From Butyrivibrio sp. (GTDB taxonomy: Bacteria; Bacillota; Clostridia; Lachnospirales; Lachnospiraceae): a stretch of DNA of 49,371 nucleotides. The translations under genes were made by a program, and so were the position numbers. Below are positions 7,721-16,088 of this stretch, piece after piece (position 1 is the first letter of the stretch; each line of letters opens with the position of its first letter). The notes under the pieces are model-generated. The model made no database searches. It saw nothing but the letters and a program-made list of their open reading frames with translations, and had not been told where the DNA came from. The stretch spans positions 1,905 to 51,275 of the forward strand of contig SVFY01000022.1 in assembly GCA_015056625.1 (NCBI GenBank), written 5' to 3'.

Positions 7721-8026
7721 ATGAACATTGCAAAAGAAAAAGAAGGCAGCAGACTTACAGTTTCCATAGAAGGGAGCCTTGATATCCGCACGGCGCCAGA
7801 TCTGTCCAAAGCCCTTGAAGGGGAACTTGATGATGTTAATGAGGTATATTTTGACCTTGCAGGAACCAGCTACACGTCTTCGGCGGGACTGCGTGTTCTT
7901 CTAAAGACCTTCCAGGTTATGGAAGCAAAAGATGGAAGGATGGTCCTTAAGAACGTAAATGAAGATCTTTACGATGTACTTAAACTTAGCGGCTTTGTTG
8001 ATTTTCTTGAAATAGAAAACGACTAA
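7721..8026 (+). CDS. STAS-domain protein (anti-sigma factor antagonist type)
   Basis: A 101-residue single-domain protein of the SpoIIAA/RsbV type: EGSLDIRTAPDLSKAL, then VYFDLAGTSYTSSAGLRVLL, then LSGFVDFLEI. The conserved phospho-acceptor serine is S53 or S54 in the TSSAGL loop. In partner switching, the unphosphorylated form binds a kinase/anti-sigma factor, and a PP2C phosphatase resets it. The phosphatase is the very next gene (10 bases away), which fits. No RsbW-type kinase or sigma factor gene is present in the window, so the regulated target must be elsewhere or be something other than a sigma factor. Confidence 0.93.
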   Translation: MNIAKEKEGSRLTVSIEGSLDIRTAPDLSKALEGELDDVNEVYFDLAGTSYTSSAGLRVLLKTFQVMEAKDGRMVLKNVNEDLYDVLKLSGFVDFLEIEND

Positions 8027-8036
8027 GGGACATAAT

Positions 8037-10220
8037 ATGAAAAAACTAAAAGATATCATGCCAAAGGGACTGGCTGGTAAGCTGGTCAGGTTTGTAGTCA
8101 TATTTATTTTTCTTATGGGACTTGTTTTTTTCATCATGTCCCGTATTCAGGTTAGACAGCTCAAGAAGGCGGTCAGACAAGAGGGTGAAAAGAGCTCTGA
8201 TATGATAGAAGGTGAGTACAGCCAGTCGATGGATGTGATAAATAAGGAGTCTCTACTTCAGCTGAGCATCTGGGCGGCTGACAAGACGGACGACGAATTC
8301 TGGATCATCGACCATGACATGAGAAGTCTTGGCAATCAGGTGGCGGATATTTACAAGCATCCTGAGAATTACAACAGGATTCCGGTCCATGGCCCCAAGA
8401 AAGAAAATGCAGGGAAATTCGTGCTGCAGGCTCTGTATCCTGAAGACCCGGCTGATACTGCGCCTGAGACAGTGGAAATGCTGGAAAGGCTTGCTAATCT
8501 TGAGCCCATGATGGCTGAGATGGTAGAGGGCAATGAGGGCTACACTCTGGACCTTTACATAGCAACCCTCGATGATGTGACCCTTGCCATGGATATGCTT
8601 TCTGATGGCAAGTATGACGAAAACGGAAAGCTTAAAGAGTATATCCCAAGCAGCCGCCCGTGGTTTCAGGGGGCAGTGGCCACAGGAGATATGTATGTAT
8701 CTTCTGCTGTCCACAGCTTTTTCTACAATATGAACGAGGTGGTTTACGGATATCCTGTATATGTAGATGGAGAGCTTGTAGCAGTTCTGGAAGCCTCCAC
8801 AGCTCTCGGAGTAATAGAACGAAAGATGTCTGAGCGTAATATTGGTAGTGAAGGATTCTCCATCCTTGTCAGCAAAGGTGGCCAGCTGGTGTGCACCCAG
8901 AGGACGGATGGCGAGCTTGTGATGCGCGAAGATATGGCAGAGGACATAAGAGGAAGTGTAAATCCCGGGCTGACTGAATTGATAGATACAGCACTACTTG
9001 GAGAATGCGGCGTTGACCAGGTGACTGTTGATGGAAAAGAGTACTATGCGGCCTACGCTCCTCTCAATACCATTGGATGGACGCAGATAACCTTTGCTTC
9101 GGTGGATGAACTTACAGAGCCCACCAATAAACTTCTTGCGACAATGGAAGATTCCAATGACGACATGCTAAGGACACTGTCCAATGACTTCAGGTTCCAC
9201 TCAATACTGCTTATTATTGGTCTTTTGGCATTTATGCAGGTTGCAATAATTGTCGTAAGTCTTTTGGCTCAAAAGAGAGTTAGGCCTATCCAGAAGATGA
9301 CGGATGCGGTAATAGATTTTGTGGGTCAGGACATGGCTTTTGAGATGAAGGATGTGTACAGGACCGGTGATGAAATAGAAGAGCTGGCTGAGTCTTTCGA
9401 TGTCATGTCTCGCAAGATGAAAGAGTATGTGGCAGAGATTGTAGAAAATGCGGCTGAGAAGGAAAGAACCAAGGCAGAGATGGAAGCGGCGTCACAGATC
9501 CAGTTCAAAATGCTTCCATCTATAGAACCTGACTATCATGGAAAGCCTGGATACGAGCTCTATGCGGCTATGGAGACAGCAAAGGAAGTCGGAGGAGATC
9601 TGTACGATTTCTACTATCTGGATGATGATCATCTGGTCATCACAATTGGTGATGTGTCAGGTAAAGGTATCACAGCAGCTCTTTTCATGGCTCTTTCAAA
9701 ACAGAAGTTAAAAGCTGAGATGATCCTTCACAACGGAGATGTAGCTGAGGCTATGAATGCAGCCAACAAGAGGCTCTGCGAGGAAAGTGCAGATGCAATG
9801 TTTGTCACAGTGTGGCAGGGCGTTCTTACGCTTTCCACAGGGCAGCTACAGTTTGTCAATGCCGGACACATGTATGCTGCGGTCAAAAGAGATAGCGGCG
9901 ACTTTAAGATTGAACCTGATGAGCACTGCATGTTGATGGGCGGTCTTGACTTTATTGAATATAAAACAAACACCACAACTCTCAAAAAAGGCGATATTTT
10001 CTATCTGTACACAGATGGTGTTACAGAGGCCCACAATGAGGCAGAGGAGCTCTTTGGTGATGAAAGGTTCTTGGAAGCTCTTAATGAAAACACCGACGCG
10101 TCTTTGGAGGAGCTTGATAACACTGTAAGAAAGAGAGTTTTTGAATTTGCAGATGGTGCAGAGCAGTACGACGACATAACAACCATATGCTTTAGATATA
10201 CAGGCCCAAAGGCTGATTAA
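8037..10220 (+). CDS. dCache-HAMP-PP2C (SpoIIE/RsbU-type) phosphatase
   Basis: A 727-residue membrane phosphatase. The first membrane segment is at ~17-36. An extracytoplasmic sensor (~37-385) has the dCache layout (SSRPWFQGAVATGDMYVS, then a repeated YAAYAPL strand). The second membrane segment is at ~387-410, followed by HAMP and a coiled coil (~411-480), and a PP2C domain (~482-720). The metal-binding residues are intact: VGGDLYD (D521), IGDVSGKG (D539) and TDGVTE near the end. It should dephosphorylate the STAS protein encoded just upstream in response to an outside ligand that I cannot name. The gene is followed 12 bases later by the 1342-residue giant, with the ribosome binding site AAGGAGG between them. 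Confidence 0.93.
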   Translation: MKKLKDIMPKGLAGKLVRFVVIFIFLMGLVFFIMSRIQVRQLKKAVRQEGEKSSDMIEGEYSQSMDVINKESLLQLSIWAADKTDDEFWIIDHDMRSLGNQVADIYKHPENYNRIPVHGPKKENAGKFVLQALYPEDPADTAPETVEMLERLANLEPMMAEMVEGNEGYTLDLYIATLDDVTLAMDMLSDGKYDENGKLKEYIPSSRPWFQGAVATGDMYVSSAVHSFFYNMNEVVYGYPVYVDGELVAVLEASTALGVIERKMSERNIGSEGFSILVSKGGQLVCTQRTDGELVMREDMAEDIRGSVNPGLTELIDTALLGECGVDQVTVDGKEYYAAYAPLNTIGWTQITFASVDELTEPTNKLLATMEDSNDDMLRTLSNDFRFHSILLIIGLLAFMQVAIIVVSLLAQKRVRPIQKMTDAVIDFVGQDMAFEMKDVYRTGDEIEELAESFDVMSRKMKEYVAEIVENAAEKERTKAEMEAASQIQFKMLPSIEPDYHGKPGYELYAAMETAKEVGGDLYDFYYLDDDHLVITIGDVSGKGITAALFMALSKQKLKAEMILHNGDVAEAMNAANKRLCEESADAMFVTVWQGVLTLSTGQLQFVNAGHMYAAVKRDSGDFKIEPDEHCMLMGGLDFIEYKTNTTTLKKGDIFYLYTDGVTEAHNEAEELFGDERFLEALNENTDASLEELDNTVRKRVFEFADGAEQYDDITTICFRYTGPKAD

Positions 10221-10232
10221 GGAGGATGCTAT

Positions 10233-13200
10233 ATGTTCAGACATGAGGATTTGCATAGAAGGGCTGTTAATAATGAGGCGCAGATGGTCCAGCGTGTTGA
10301 TAACATGCAGGATCATCTTGAAGCTGACTGGGCTGAAATGGACAGGCAGGAAATGCTTCAAAGACAGCAGCGTCAGCAGTCAAACCGGGTGAATTATGCT
10401 GAGCAGAGAATATTGCATGAAGAGCGCATTAAAACATTAAAATTCATGCTCACTGAGAGCCAGCTTCCAATTCATGTGCCCAAGAAAGTTTCTCTTTCTG
10501 AGGAGATTGGAAAGACGTTTAAGAGCAGGGTCTCTGAGAAAGTCCGCCTTGAAAAGCAGAGAAATAAAAGATCAAGGCTCCATCAGAAACTGCTCAACTT
10601 TGAGAAACTTGAAAACATAGAACAAGAAATGGAAGATAAATCCTTCGAACAGCTTGATAAGTATCTTGAAGAAGATCAGGTGCTGTGCCAGCCAAAAGAG
10701 CTCTCTGATCTTGCCGCATTTATGACGGAAGAAGATGAGAATGTTTCGAAGACTATTTTGGATAACTATCTGGGGAAAGGGGAGCAGCAAAAAGGCATTG
10801 ACCGTAACAAAGCTCTTGATTTCTGCCTGCTAAAGCTTACTTCTTTTGATCTTGGCAAGATCGATCTTACCAATGATAAGATCCTTGCTGATAACGCCCA
10901 GACTCTTCAGCGTGTATCCATGCAGCTTAGGGCTTTTGACAGGCTGGCTGCAAAGAATGCCTATTTTGCTGGAATGGATGAAGATACTCAGCACAGCATA
11001 GAGGACAAATTGCAGCAGCTTCGGTCTGTTGTAGCTTACTATGAGCTTCGAAAAGAGATAATCACAGATCCTTTGTATATGAGCCGATACAATGATGAGC
11101 TCACCATGGACTTTACCAGCACAACTGATGAGGCTCAGAAGGCTTTGGCAAAGAAGCTTTTAAAAGCTCATCTTGCTGGCATTGATATGCTTGAGAAGAA
11201 TGGAGCAAATGATAAGCTTTTATTAAGGCTGCGGCTTAAAACGCCCAGATTCAGGGATCCATCTGCCGGAAATACAGTTGTACAGAATACAGCCCACATG
11301 CTAAGGACAGGTCTTGTGGACGATGAGCTTAAGGCTAAATCTGATAAACAGATGCCATTAGAACACGCTAAAAAGTTCTATAGAGAAAATAAACTGATGG
11401 CAAAGATGTTTGTAGAGACAGCTGAGAAAAACGCACTATCCTTTAAGGGAAGTATTGAAGAGCAAAAAGATTACAAAGATGAGGGTTACAAGCCAGAGAA
11501 GGTATTTTCATATTTTGAGGAACTTAAGGCCATTAAAGCAGATGATTTTAAGTGTGATTCGTACCGGGATATGCTCAGTAATTTTGCTGGCAATTACAGC
11601 CTTTGTGACAAGGTGCATCACCTTCATTTCTTGATCATGAGGGCTCTTACGGCTGGATGGAAAGATGAACGGATCAGTGATGATGATCTTATGGAGCTTC
11701 GGGTTAAGGCAAATTTCTTTAATAATGCAAAGCTTACCATGGAAGCAATGAACTATGCACTCATCGAGGATGAGAAAACAGCTCTTTATTCTGATGAAGA
11801 GTGGGATGATTTTGTAACCTCAAGAGTAAGGCTGATACAACATCTATCCACATTCAGGGCTCCGGTTATACCGGGCAAAAAAGCTGATCTTCTGAAAGAG
11901 ATCAGAGATTTTATGAAAGAAGAGGAAGATACGAAGGAAGAGACCATAAAGGAAACTTATAAATATATTATGGAACCAGGAAGTGATGAGCCTATCAGTG
12001 AGGAGGAACTGAAAAAAAGAAAAGAACAGTTCACCAAGAATGCAGTTGTTACTGATTATTTGACAGATAATGAATTAAAAACAGGTGGAAGCATAGAGGG
12101 TTCGCTTGATCTGCTGTTCGAAAAAAAGGGCAAATTTGTAGGAAGGAAAAGCCCCAAGCTTCCTAGATACTTTGGTTATATGGGGAAGGGAAAATCTGCC
12201 AAAGAGATAGAAAGACTTTATGATCTTGCTACAGGGTCTGATGAGCAGCAGCTTCAGTATTACAATGAGATACTTGAAAATATCAGGAGTGTGCCGATGG
12301 AGAAATTTGACATGGATGATCCTGGTACATTCTTTGATGACTGGCAGAAAAAAGCCAGAGTTGGAAAACTTACATCTGACGGGCTCCATGACATCCTTAA
12401 GGAGATAAAAACAATCCTTTTGCGGAACAGGAAGATCAGACAAGATGACATTGATAAAGGAAAAAAGCCGACAGTTAAGGAACTGAAATTCCCAGAGCCT
12501 TACACATCTTTTGAAGAGATGGAAAGAGATTTAAAGGCTCTTTATGGCCTGGGGCAGGAAGTCATTGGACCAAGAACCAGCGGAATCTCCCAGGCTGGAA
12601 GCGCAAAATGGCTTCACGCACTTTCGCTCTTTGAATTGGGAACCTATGATAAAGGAAAGATTAAGGCAGCTGAAAAAGCAAGTGGAGATATAGGAGATGA
12701 TTTAGTAAAAGATAATGCTTTTTCTAAGCTCAGATCCACATTAGAATTTTGCGGTAAGGGAATTACATATGCACAGCCTGGTCAGACAAGCTTTGATGTT
12801 AAAACTTCTGATTGCTACGAGATGGCCCTGAAAAAAACTGATGAAGCGAAACAAAAGCTTCTTGAAATTCAGCAAAAAGCCAGCGAAAGATCAAAAGAGG
12901 GAAGCGTTGTTCCAAGCGTTTCAGATAAGACCTGGAAGGAAAGCGGCGGCGCCACTTTCAAAAAGATCATGGTGAAAAGTGACGCAGACCGCATAGAACA
13001 AAAGAGTAATGGCTTTTTGACAGCGGTAAGCATGCAGGGAAAAGATGGTGAGGTCTATAAAGAATTAAGGCCTTCTCTTCCGAAAATAATCAATATAAAA
13101 GGTACCAATGTCGAACTGCGCAAAACCTGGAATCTCTTTATCAAATCCTATGTAACACTTATTACGAACGAAGACGGTTCTTTTAAACCAGAAAGTATTA

Positions 13201-14261
13201 CTAAGGATATCTGCGATAAATTCGGTGCTATAACTATGTATTATGATAATGGCTACAGTAAAAAGGATTGCGAAAGCTACCTCAAAGAGATCTTCGGACC
13301 AGCCATGAGAAAAATCCTTCAGGATGATAATCCAAATATCAAGCCTGAAAGGTTGGATAAGCAGGTAGCCGATATCACCAAAGGAATCATTCTCCTTGTG
13401 GAAAATGTCGAAGGCAAGCAGCTCTTAAGATCTGAGGTGGATCCAGCAGGCGTTATTAATTCGAATAAGCTTTTAGCTAATTTGTCTGATAGTAAGATGG
13501 TGGAGTACTTGCGCCATTTTAAGATCAAAGATAAGGGGAAGGAAAGAAATCCTACAGAGGAAGAGATAAATAGCGCCATACAGGGGCTTAAGGACGATCT
13601 GAATAAGATCCCAGAGTCCCTTAAGGAAGTAAGAGATCTTGATATAGATAGTGAAGCGGTGCCTGTCTTTAATGCTTGCTCTGGTAATGCGGAATTTTAC
13701 AGGAAGATCCAGACCCTGCACACAAAAGAAAAAGCCAATATCATCAGTTATAAAACCGAGGAATTTGTAAAGAAAAAACCTCGAGAAGCTTTGAGTTATC
13801 TAAGGAATGAGCTAAATATCCTTGGAAAGGCCAGGGGGTTAAATGATGCAAAAATAGAACAGTTTGCCAAAACTCTTGATGAAATTTCAGCTAAAGGCAA
13901 GATAAAAGGTGATGATATTGATGAGCTGATCACAATATCAAATCGTCTTGCCAATTATGAGTACCATGTTGGAGCCCATGTCGTATCTGATGAAGAAGAT
14001 GGCGATATAACTATCGAAGCTTTTGCTGCAGAAGACAGTCAGTTTGAGGTTACACCTATAACAATGCATGCAGCAATAGGTCAGTACCATGGGACTAAAA
14101 AAGCATTAGGAGAAGGAAAAGAGAAAAGTCATACCGGTTTTTCAAACTATTATAACACTGAGGCTCCTTATACAACTAAAGTGGTGAATCAGTTGAAGAC
14201 GTACCTCAATGTGTCTATAAAGAGATATCGTGGACAGCTTCCAGATCCAGCGGATAAATGA
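10233..14261 (+). CDS. Giant protein 1: 1342-residue soluble helical protein, unknown
   Basis: I do not recognise this protein. It has no signal peptide and no membrane segment. It is rich in Lys, Glu, Asp and Leu and is predicted by eye to be mostly helical. Residues 1-115 look coiled-coil, with a Gln/Arg-rich stretch (MLQRQQRQQSNRVNY). A segment near 230-250 (MQLRAFDRLAAKNAYFAGM) has the same spacing of Arg, Asp, Leu, Asn and Tyr as a segment near 311-335 of the 2275-residue giant. The last 60 residues are more mixed. It is the last gene of the SGNH-STAS-PP2C operon, with a perfect AAGGAGG 7 bases before ATG and a strong terminator 16 bases after its stop. Its function may depend on partner switching (inference). 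Confidence 0.9.
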   Translation: MFRHEDLHRRAVNNEAQMVQRVDNMQDHLEADWAEMDRQEMLQRQQRQQSNRVNYAEQRILHEERIKTLKFMLTESQLPIHVPKKVSLSEEIGKTFKSRVSEKVRLEKQRNKRSRLHQKLLNFEKLENIEQEMEDKSFEQLDKYLEEDQVLCQPKELSDLAAFMTEEDENVSKTILDNYLGKGEQQKGIDRNKALDFCLLKLTSFDLGKIDLTNDKILADNAQTLQRVSMQLRAFDRLAAKNAYFAGMDEDTQHSIEDKLQQLRSVVAYYELRKEIITDPLYMSRYNDELTMDFTSTTDEAQKALAKKLLKAHLAGIDMLEKNGANDKLLLRLRLKTPRFRDPSAGNTVVQNTAHMLRTGLVDDELKAKSDKQMPLEHAKKFYRENKLMAKMFVETAEKNALSFKGSIEEQKDYKDEGYKPEKVFSYFEELKAIKADDFKCDSYRDMLSNFAGNYSLCDKVHHLHFLIMRALTAGWKDERISDDDLMELRVKANFFNNAKLTMEAMNYALIEDEKTALYSDEEWDDFVTSRVRLIQHLSTFRAPVIPGKKADLLKEIRDFMKEEEDTKEETIKETYKYIMEPGSDEPISEEELKKRKEQFTKNAVVTDYLTDNELKTGGSIEGSLDLLFEKKGKFVGRKSPKLPRYFGYMGKGKSAKEIERLYDLATGSDEQQLQYYNEILENIRSVPMEKFDMDDPGTFFDDWQKKARVGKLTSDGLHDILKEIKTILLRNRKIRQDDIDKGKKPTVKELKFPEPYTSFEEMERDLKALYGLGQEVIGPRTSGISQAGSAKWLHALSLFELGTYDKGKIKAAEKASGDIGDDLVKDNAFSKLRSTLEFCGKGITYAQPGQTSFDVKTSDCYEMALKKTDEAKQKLLEIQQKASERSKEGSVVPSVSDKTWKESGGATFKKIMVKSDADRIEQKSNGFLTAVSMQGKDGEVYKELRPSLPKIINIKGTNVELRKTWNLFIKSYVTLITNEDGSFKPESITKDICDKFGAITMYYDNGYSKKDCESYLKEIFGPAMRKILQDDNPNIKPERLDKQVADITKGIILLVENVEGKQLLRSEVDPAGVINSNKLLANLSDSKMVEYLRHFKIKDKGKERNPTEEEINSAIQGLKDDLNKIPESLKEVRDLDIDSEAVPVFNACSGNAEFYRKIQTLHTKEKANIISYKTEEFVKKKPREALSYLRNELNILGKARGLNDAKIEQFAKTLDEISAKGKIKGDDIDELITISNRLANYEYHVGAHVVSDEEDGDITIEAFAAEDSQFEVTPITMHAAIGQYHGTKKALGEGKEKSHTGFSNYYNTEAPYTTKVVNQLKTYLNVSIKRYRGQLPDPADK

Positions 14262-14276
14262 TCACAAAAATAAAAG

Positions 14277-14306
14277 AGGCTTCAGGACTAAAGAGTCCTG
14301 AAGCCT
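14277..14306. terminator. Shared terminator between giant 1 and the convergent GG-leader peptide
   Basis: AGGCTTCAGGACT pairs perfectly with AGTCCTGAAGCCT across a four-base loop (AAAG). TTTT follows on the plus side and AAAA precedes on the minus side, so it can serve both convergent genes (stops at 14261 and 14313). Confidence 0.85.
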
Positions 14307-14312
14307 TTTGCT

Positions 14313-14540
14313 TTATCCCATATATTGCCAGCTCTTGCTGCATTCGCAGTCTGGATTGGTACACTTTACAGCGGGAAGACCTCCGTAGTAGTGCCCGTCT
14401 GAGTTCATAGGGTATCCGCACTTGGGACACATTTTTCTTGTTATGGTGCCTTCACCTTCTACAAACTTATCAGGAAGGACATTGGATCCACCCGTTATGT
14501 TAGAAAGTTCTTCTTCGTTTAATTTGATGTTATCAGCCAT
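14313..14540 (-). CDS. GG-leader peptide with zinc-ribbon core (RiPP-like)
   Basis: A 75-residue peptide. The first 18 residues, MADNIKLNEEELSNITGG, have the form of a double-glycine leader (LNEEEL-x-x-I-x-GG) of the type cleaved by C39 peptidase ABC exporters. The remaining 57 residues carry CPKC (38-41), a Gly/Tyr-rich middle (GHYYGG) and CTNPDC (60-65) plus C67, which is a zinc-ribbon layout rather than a classic bacteriocin core. The ribosome binding site AGGAGG lies 9 bases before the ATG. On the promoter side there is a perfect short inverted repeat, ATACG-AGAG-CGTAT (14589-14602). No exporter, peptidase or modifying enzyme is encoded in the window. It could be a secreted peptide or a cytosolic protein that keeps an old leader-like start. 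Confidence 0.85.
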   Translation of the reverse strand: MADNIKLNEEELSNITGGSNVLPDKFVEGEGTITRKMCPKCGYPMNSDGHYYGGLPAVKCTNPDCECSKSWQYMG

Positions 14541-14736
14541 AAGCCATATCCTCCTGTCAGATCATCTTAATAATCTTACTAATAGTTTATACGAGAGCGT
14601 ATATTCAATGGTATAAAAAAATCATAAACTTTGACTTAAAATAAGATTTTTACGCTGTATTTGATAGTATATATAAACGGTAATACGTTATAATTAATAT
14701 GGCACAGAACAGGTAGCTACCATTAGGGAGATTTGT

Positions 14737-16086
14737 ATGGATTACAACATTGCTGTAGTCGATGATGATTCTTTTATCCTTGAAACTGTAAGGACGCTTC
14801 TTGCAAATGAGGACATGCATGTGACCTGCATGGACTCTGGACAGAGGCTTCTTAAATATATTGAGACCCACAATCCGGATGTGATCCTTCTTGACATCGT
14901 GATGCCTGATATGGATGGCTTTGATGCCTATATAGCTCTTCGAAAGTATGAAGACAGGGCTGGGAGAAGGCACACGCCGGTTATCTTTATGTCCGGATCT
15001 GAGAGCAGCGACTCTGAGGAAATGAGTCTTGTGATGGGAGCTTCTGATTACATACAAAAGCCCTTCAACAAAGATGTGCTCATAAGGCGAATCGATCACA
15101 CCATAAAAAATAACAGGACCATTGAGAACCTCACAGAAGAAGCTACTATCGACAAGCTTACGGGCTTTTACAACAAGGCAAAGGGAACAGACAGGGTGAT
15201 AAAGCTCTGCAAAAGAAAGACAGGAGTTCTGGCAGTTCTTGACCTTGACAGCTTCAAACTGGTCAATGATCTTTTTGGCCATGAGGCAGGAGATGCAGTC
15301 CTTAAGGCCTTTTCCGATGTTATGAGAAAAAATACCAGAGAAACTGATACTCTGTGCAGGATAGGCGGAGATGAATTCATGGCTTTTTTTGAGGACCTGA
15401 CAGACAAAAGCGTTATAGCTTCGTTGTCCCAAAGGCTGAACCTGCAGCTCCTCAGGGAAGCAGCGGTGATAATGGGAAAAGATCATGGCATTCCCCTTGG
15501 AATATCCATGGGAGTTGTAATGGTCCCGGAACACGGAAGAGAATACAATGATCTGTTTGCCCTGGCTGACGGCGAGCTATATAAGGTCAAGCAAAATGGG
15601 AAGCACGGTTTTTCCATACACCATGGCGATGCCGGACTTGATGAAGAGGAAGAAAACATCCGTCAGAAGCTTGACCGCATAGAGAAGATAGTGGAAGAGA
15701 GAAACGAAAAGGACGGAGCACTGATTCTCGGAAAAGACTCTTTTACTGTGGCATACAGACTGATAATGCGCCTGTACCGAAGATATGGAGGATCTGCAGC
15801 GCTCCTTCTGTTCGATTTAAACCCTGCAGATAATGCTGCTTTGAACTATCTGGTAGATGTGACCACTGCCTTTGGGGAGATCCTGGAAAAGACACTTAGA
15901 ATGAGCGACGTGGTGATGCAGACAGGGTCTCACAGTTTCTTTGTACTGCTCACAGAATGTACTGAGCCTGAGGTTGGAAATGTCATTCGAAGGGTAAAAG
16001 AGGCCTACAAGGAATTGGAGCATAGCGACAGGATAAAGCTGGAGTACATATATAAATACTCGTCTAAGGAACACGTAAAAGACTAA
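14737..16086 (+). CDS. Response regulator-diguanylate cyclase with a second, degenerate GGDEF domain
   Basis: A 449-residue signalling protein. The receiver domain (1-125) has the acidic pocket D9-D11, phospho-acceptor D53 (VILLDIVMPDMDG) and K108. An intact GGDEF domain follows (~140-290) with the active motif GGDEF at 210-214, and an inhibitory RxxD site (R201-D204) five residues before it, so it should make c-di-GMP. Residues ~320-449 look like another GGDEF fold in which the motif is replaced by GSHSF (397-401, in QTGSHSFFVLLTE), so it is probably inactive or a binding domain. It is followed 2 bases later by the LAL regulator and they must be translated together. A TATAAT box is at 14689-14694, but I see no matching -35. 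Confidence 0.93.
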   Translation: MDYNIAVVDDDSFILETVRTLLANEDMHVTCMDSGQRLLKYIETHNPDVILLDIVMPDMDGFDAYIALRKYEDRAGRRHTPVIFMSGSESSDSEEMSLVMGASDYIQKPFNKDVLIRRIDHTIKNNRTIENLTEEATIDKLTGFYNKAKGTDRVIKLCKRKTGVLAVLDLDSFKLVNDLFGHEAGDAVLKAFSDVMRKNTRETDTLCRIGGDEFMAFFEDLTDKSVIASLSQRLNLQLLREAAVIMGKDHGIPLGISMGVVMVPEHGREYNDLFALADGELYKVKQNGKHGFSIHHGDAGLDEEEENIRQKLDRIEKIVEERNEKDGALILGKDSFTVAYRLIMRLYRRYGGSAALLLFDLNPADNAALNYLVDVTTAFGEILEKTLRMSDVVMQTGSHSFFVLLTECTEPEVGNVIRRVKEAYKELEHSDRIKLEYIYKYSSKEHVKD

Positions 16087-16088
16087 AA

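Noticed and set aside
14650..15534. 294-codon minus-strand frame over the response regulator gene
   Set aside because: It fully overlaps an intact receiver-GGDEF gene, has no start signal, and its sequence (Cys, His, Ser-rich) resembles no protein.
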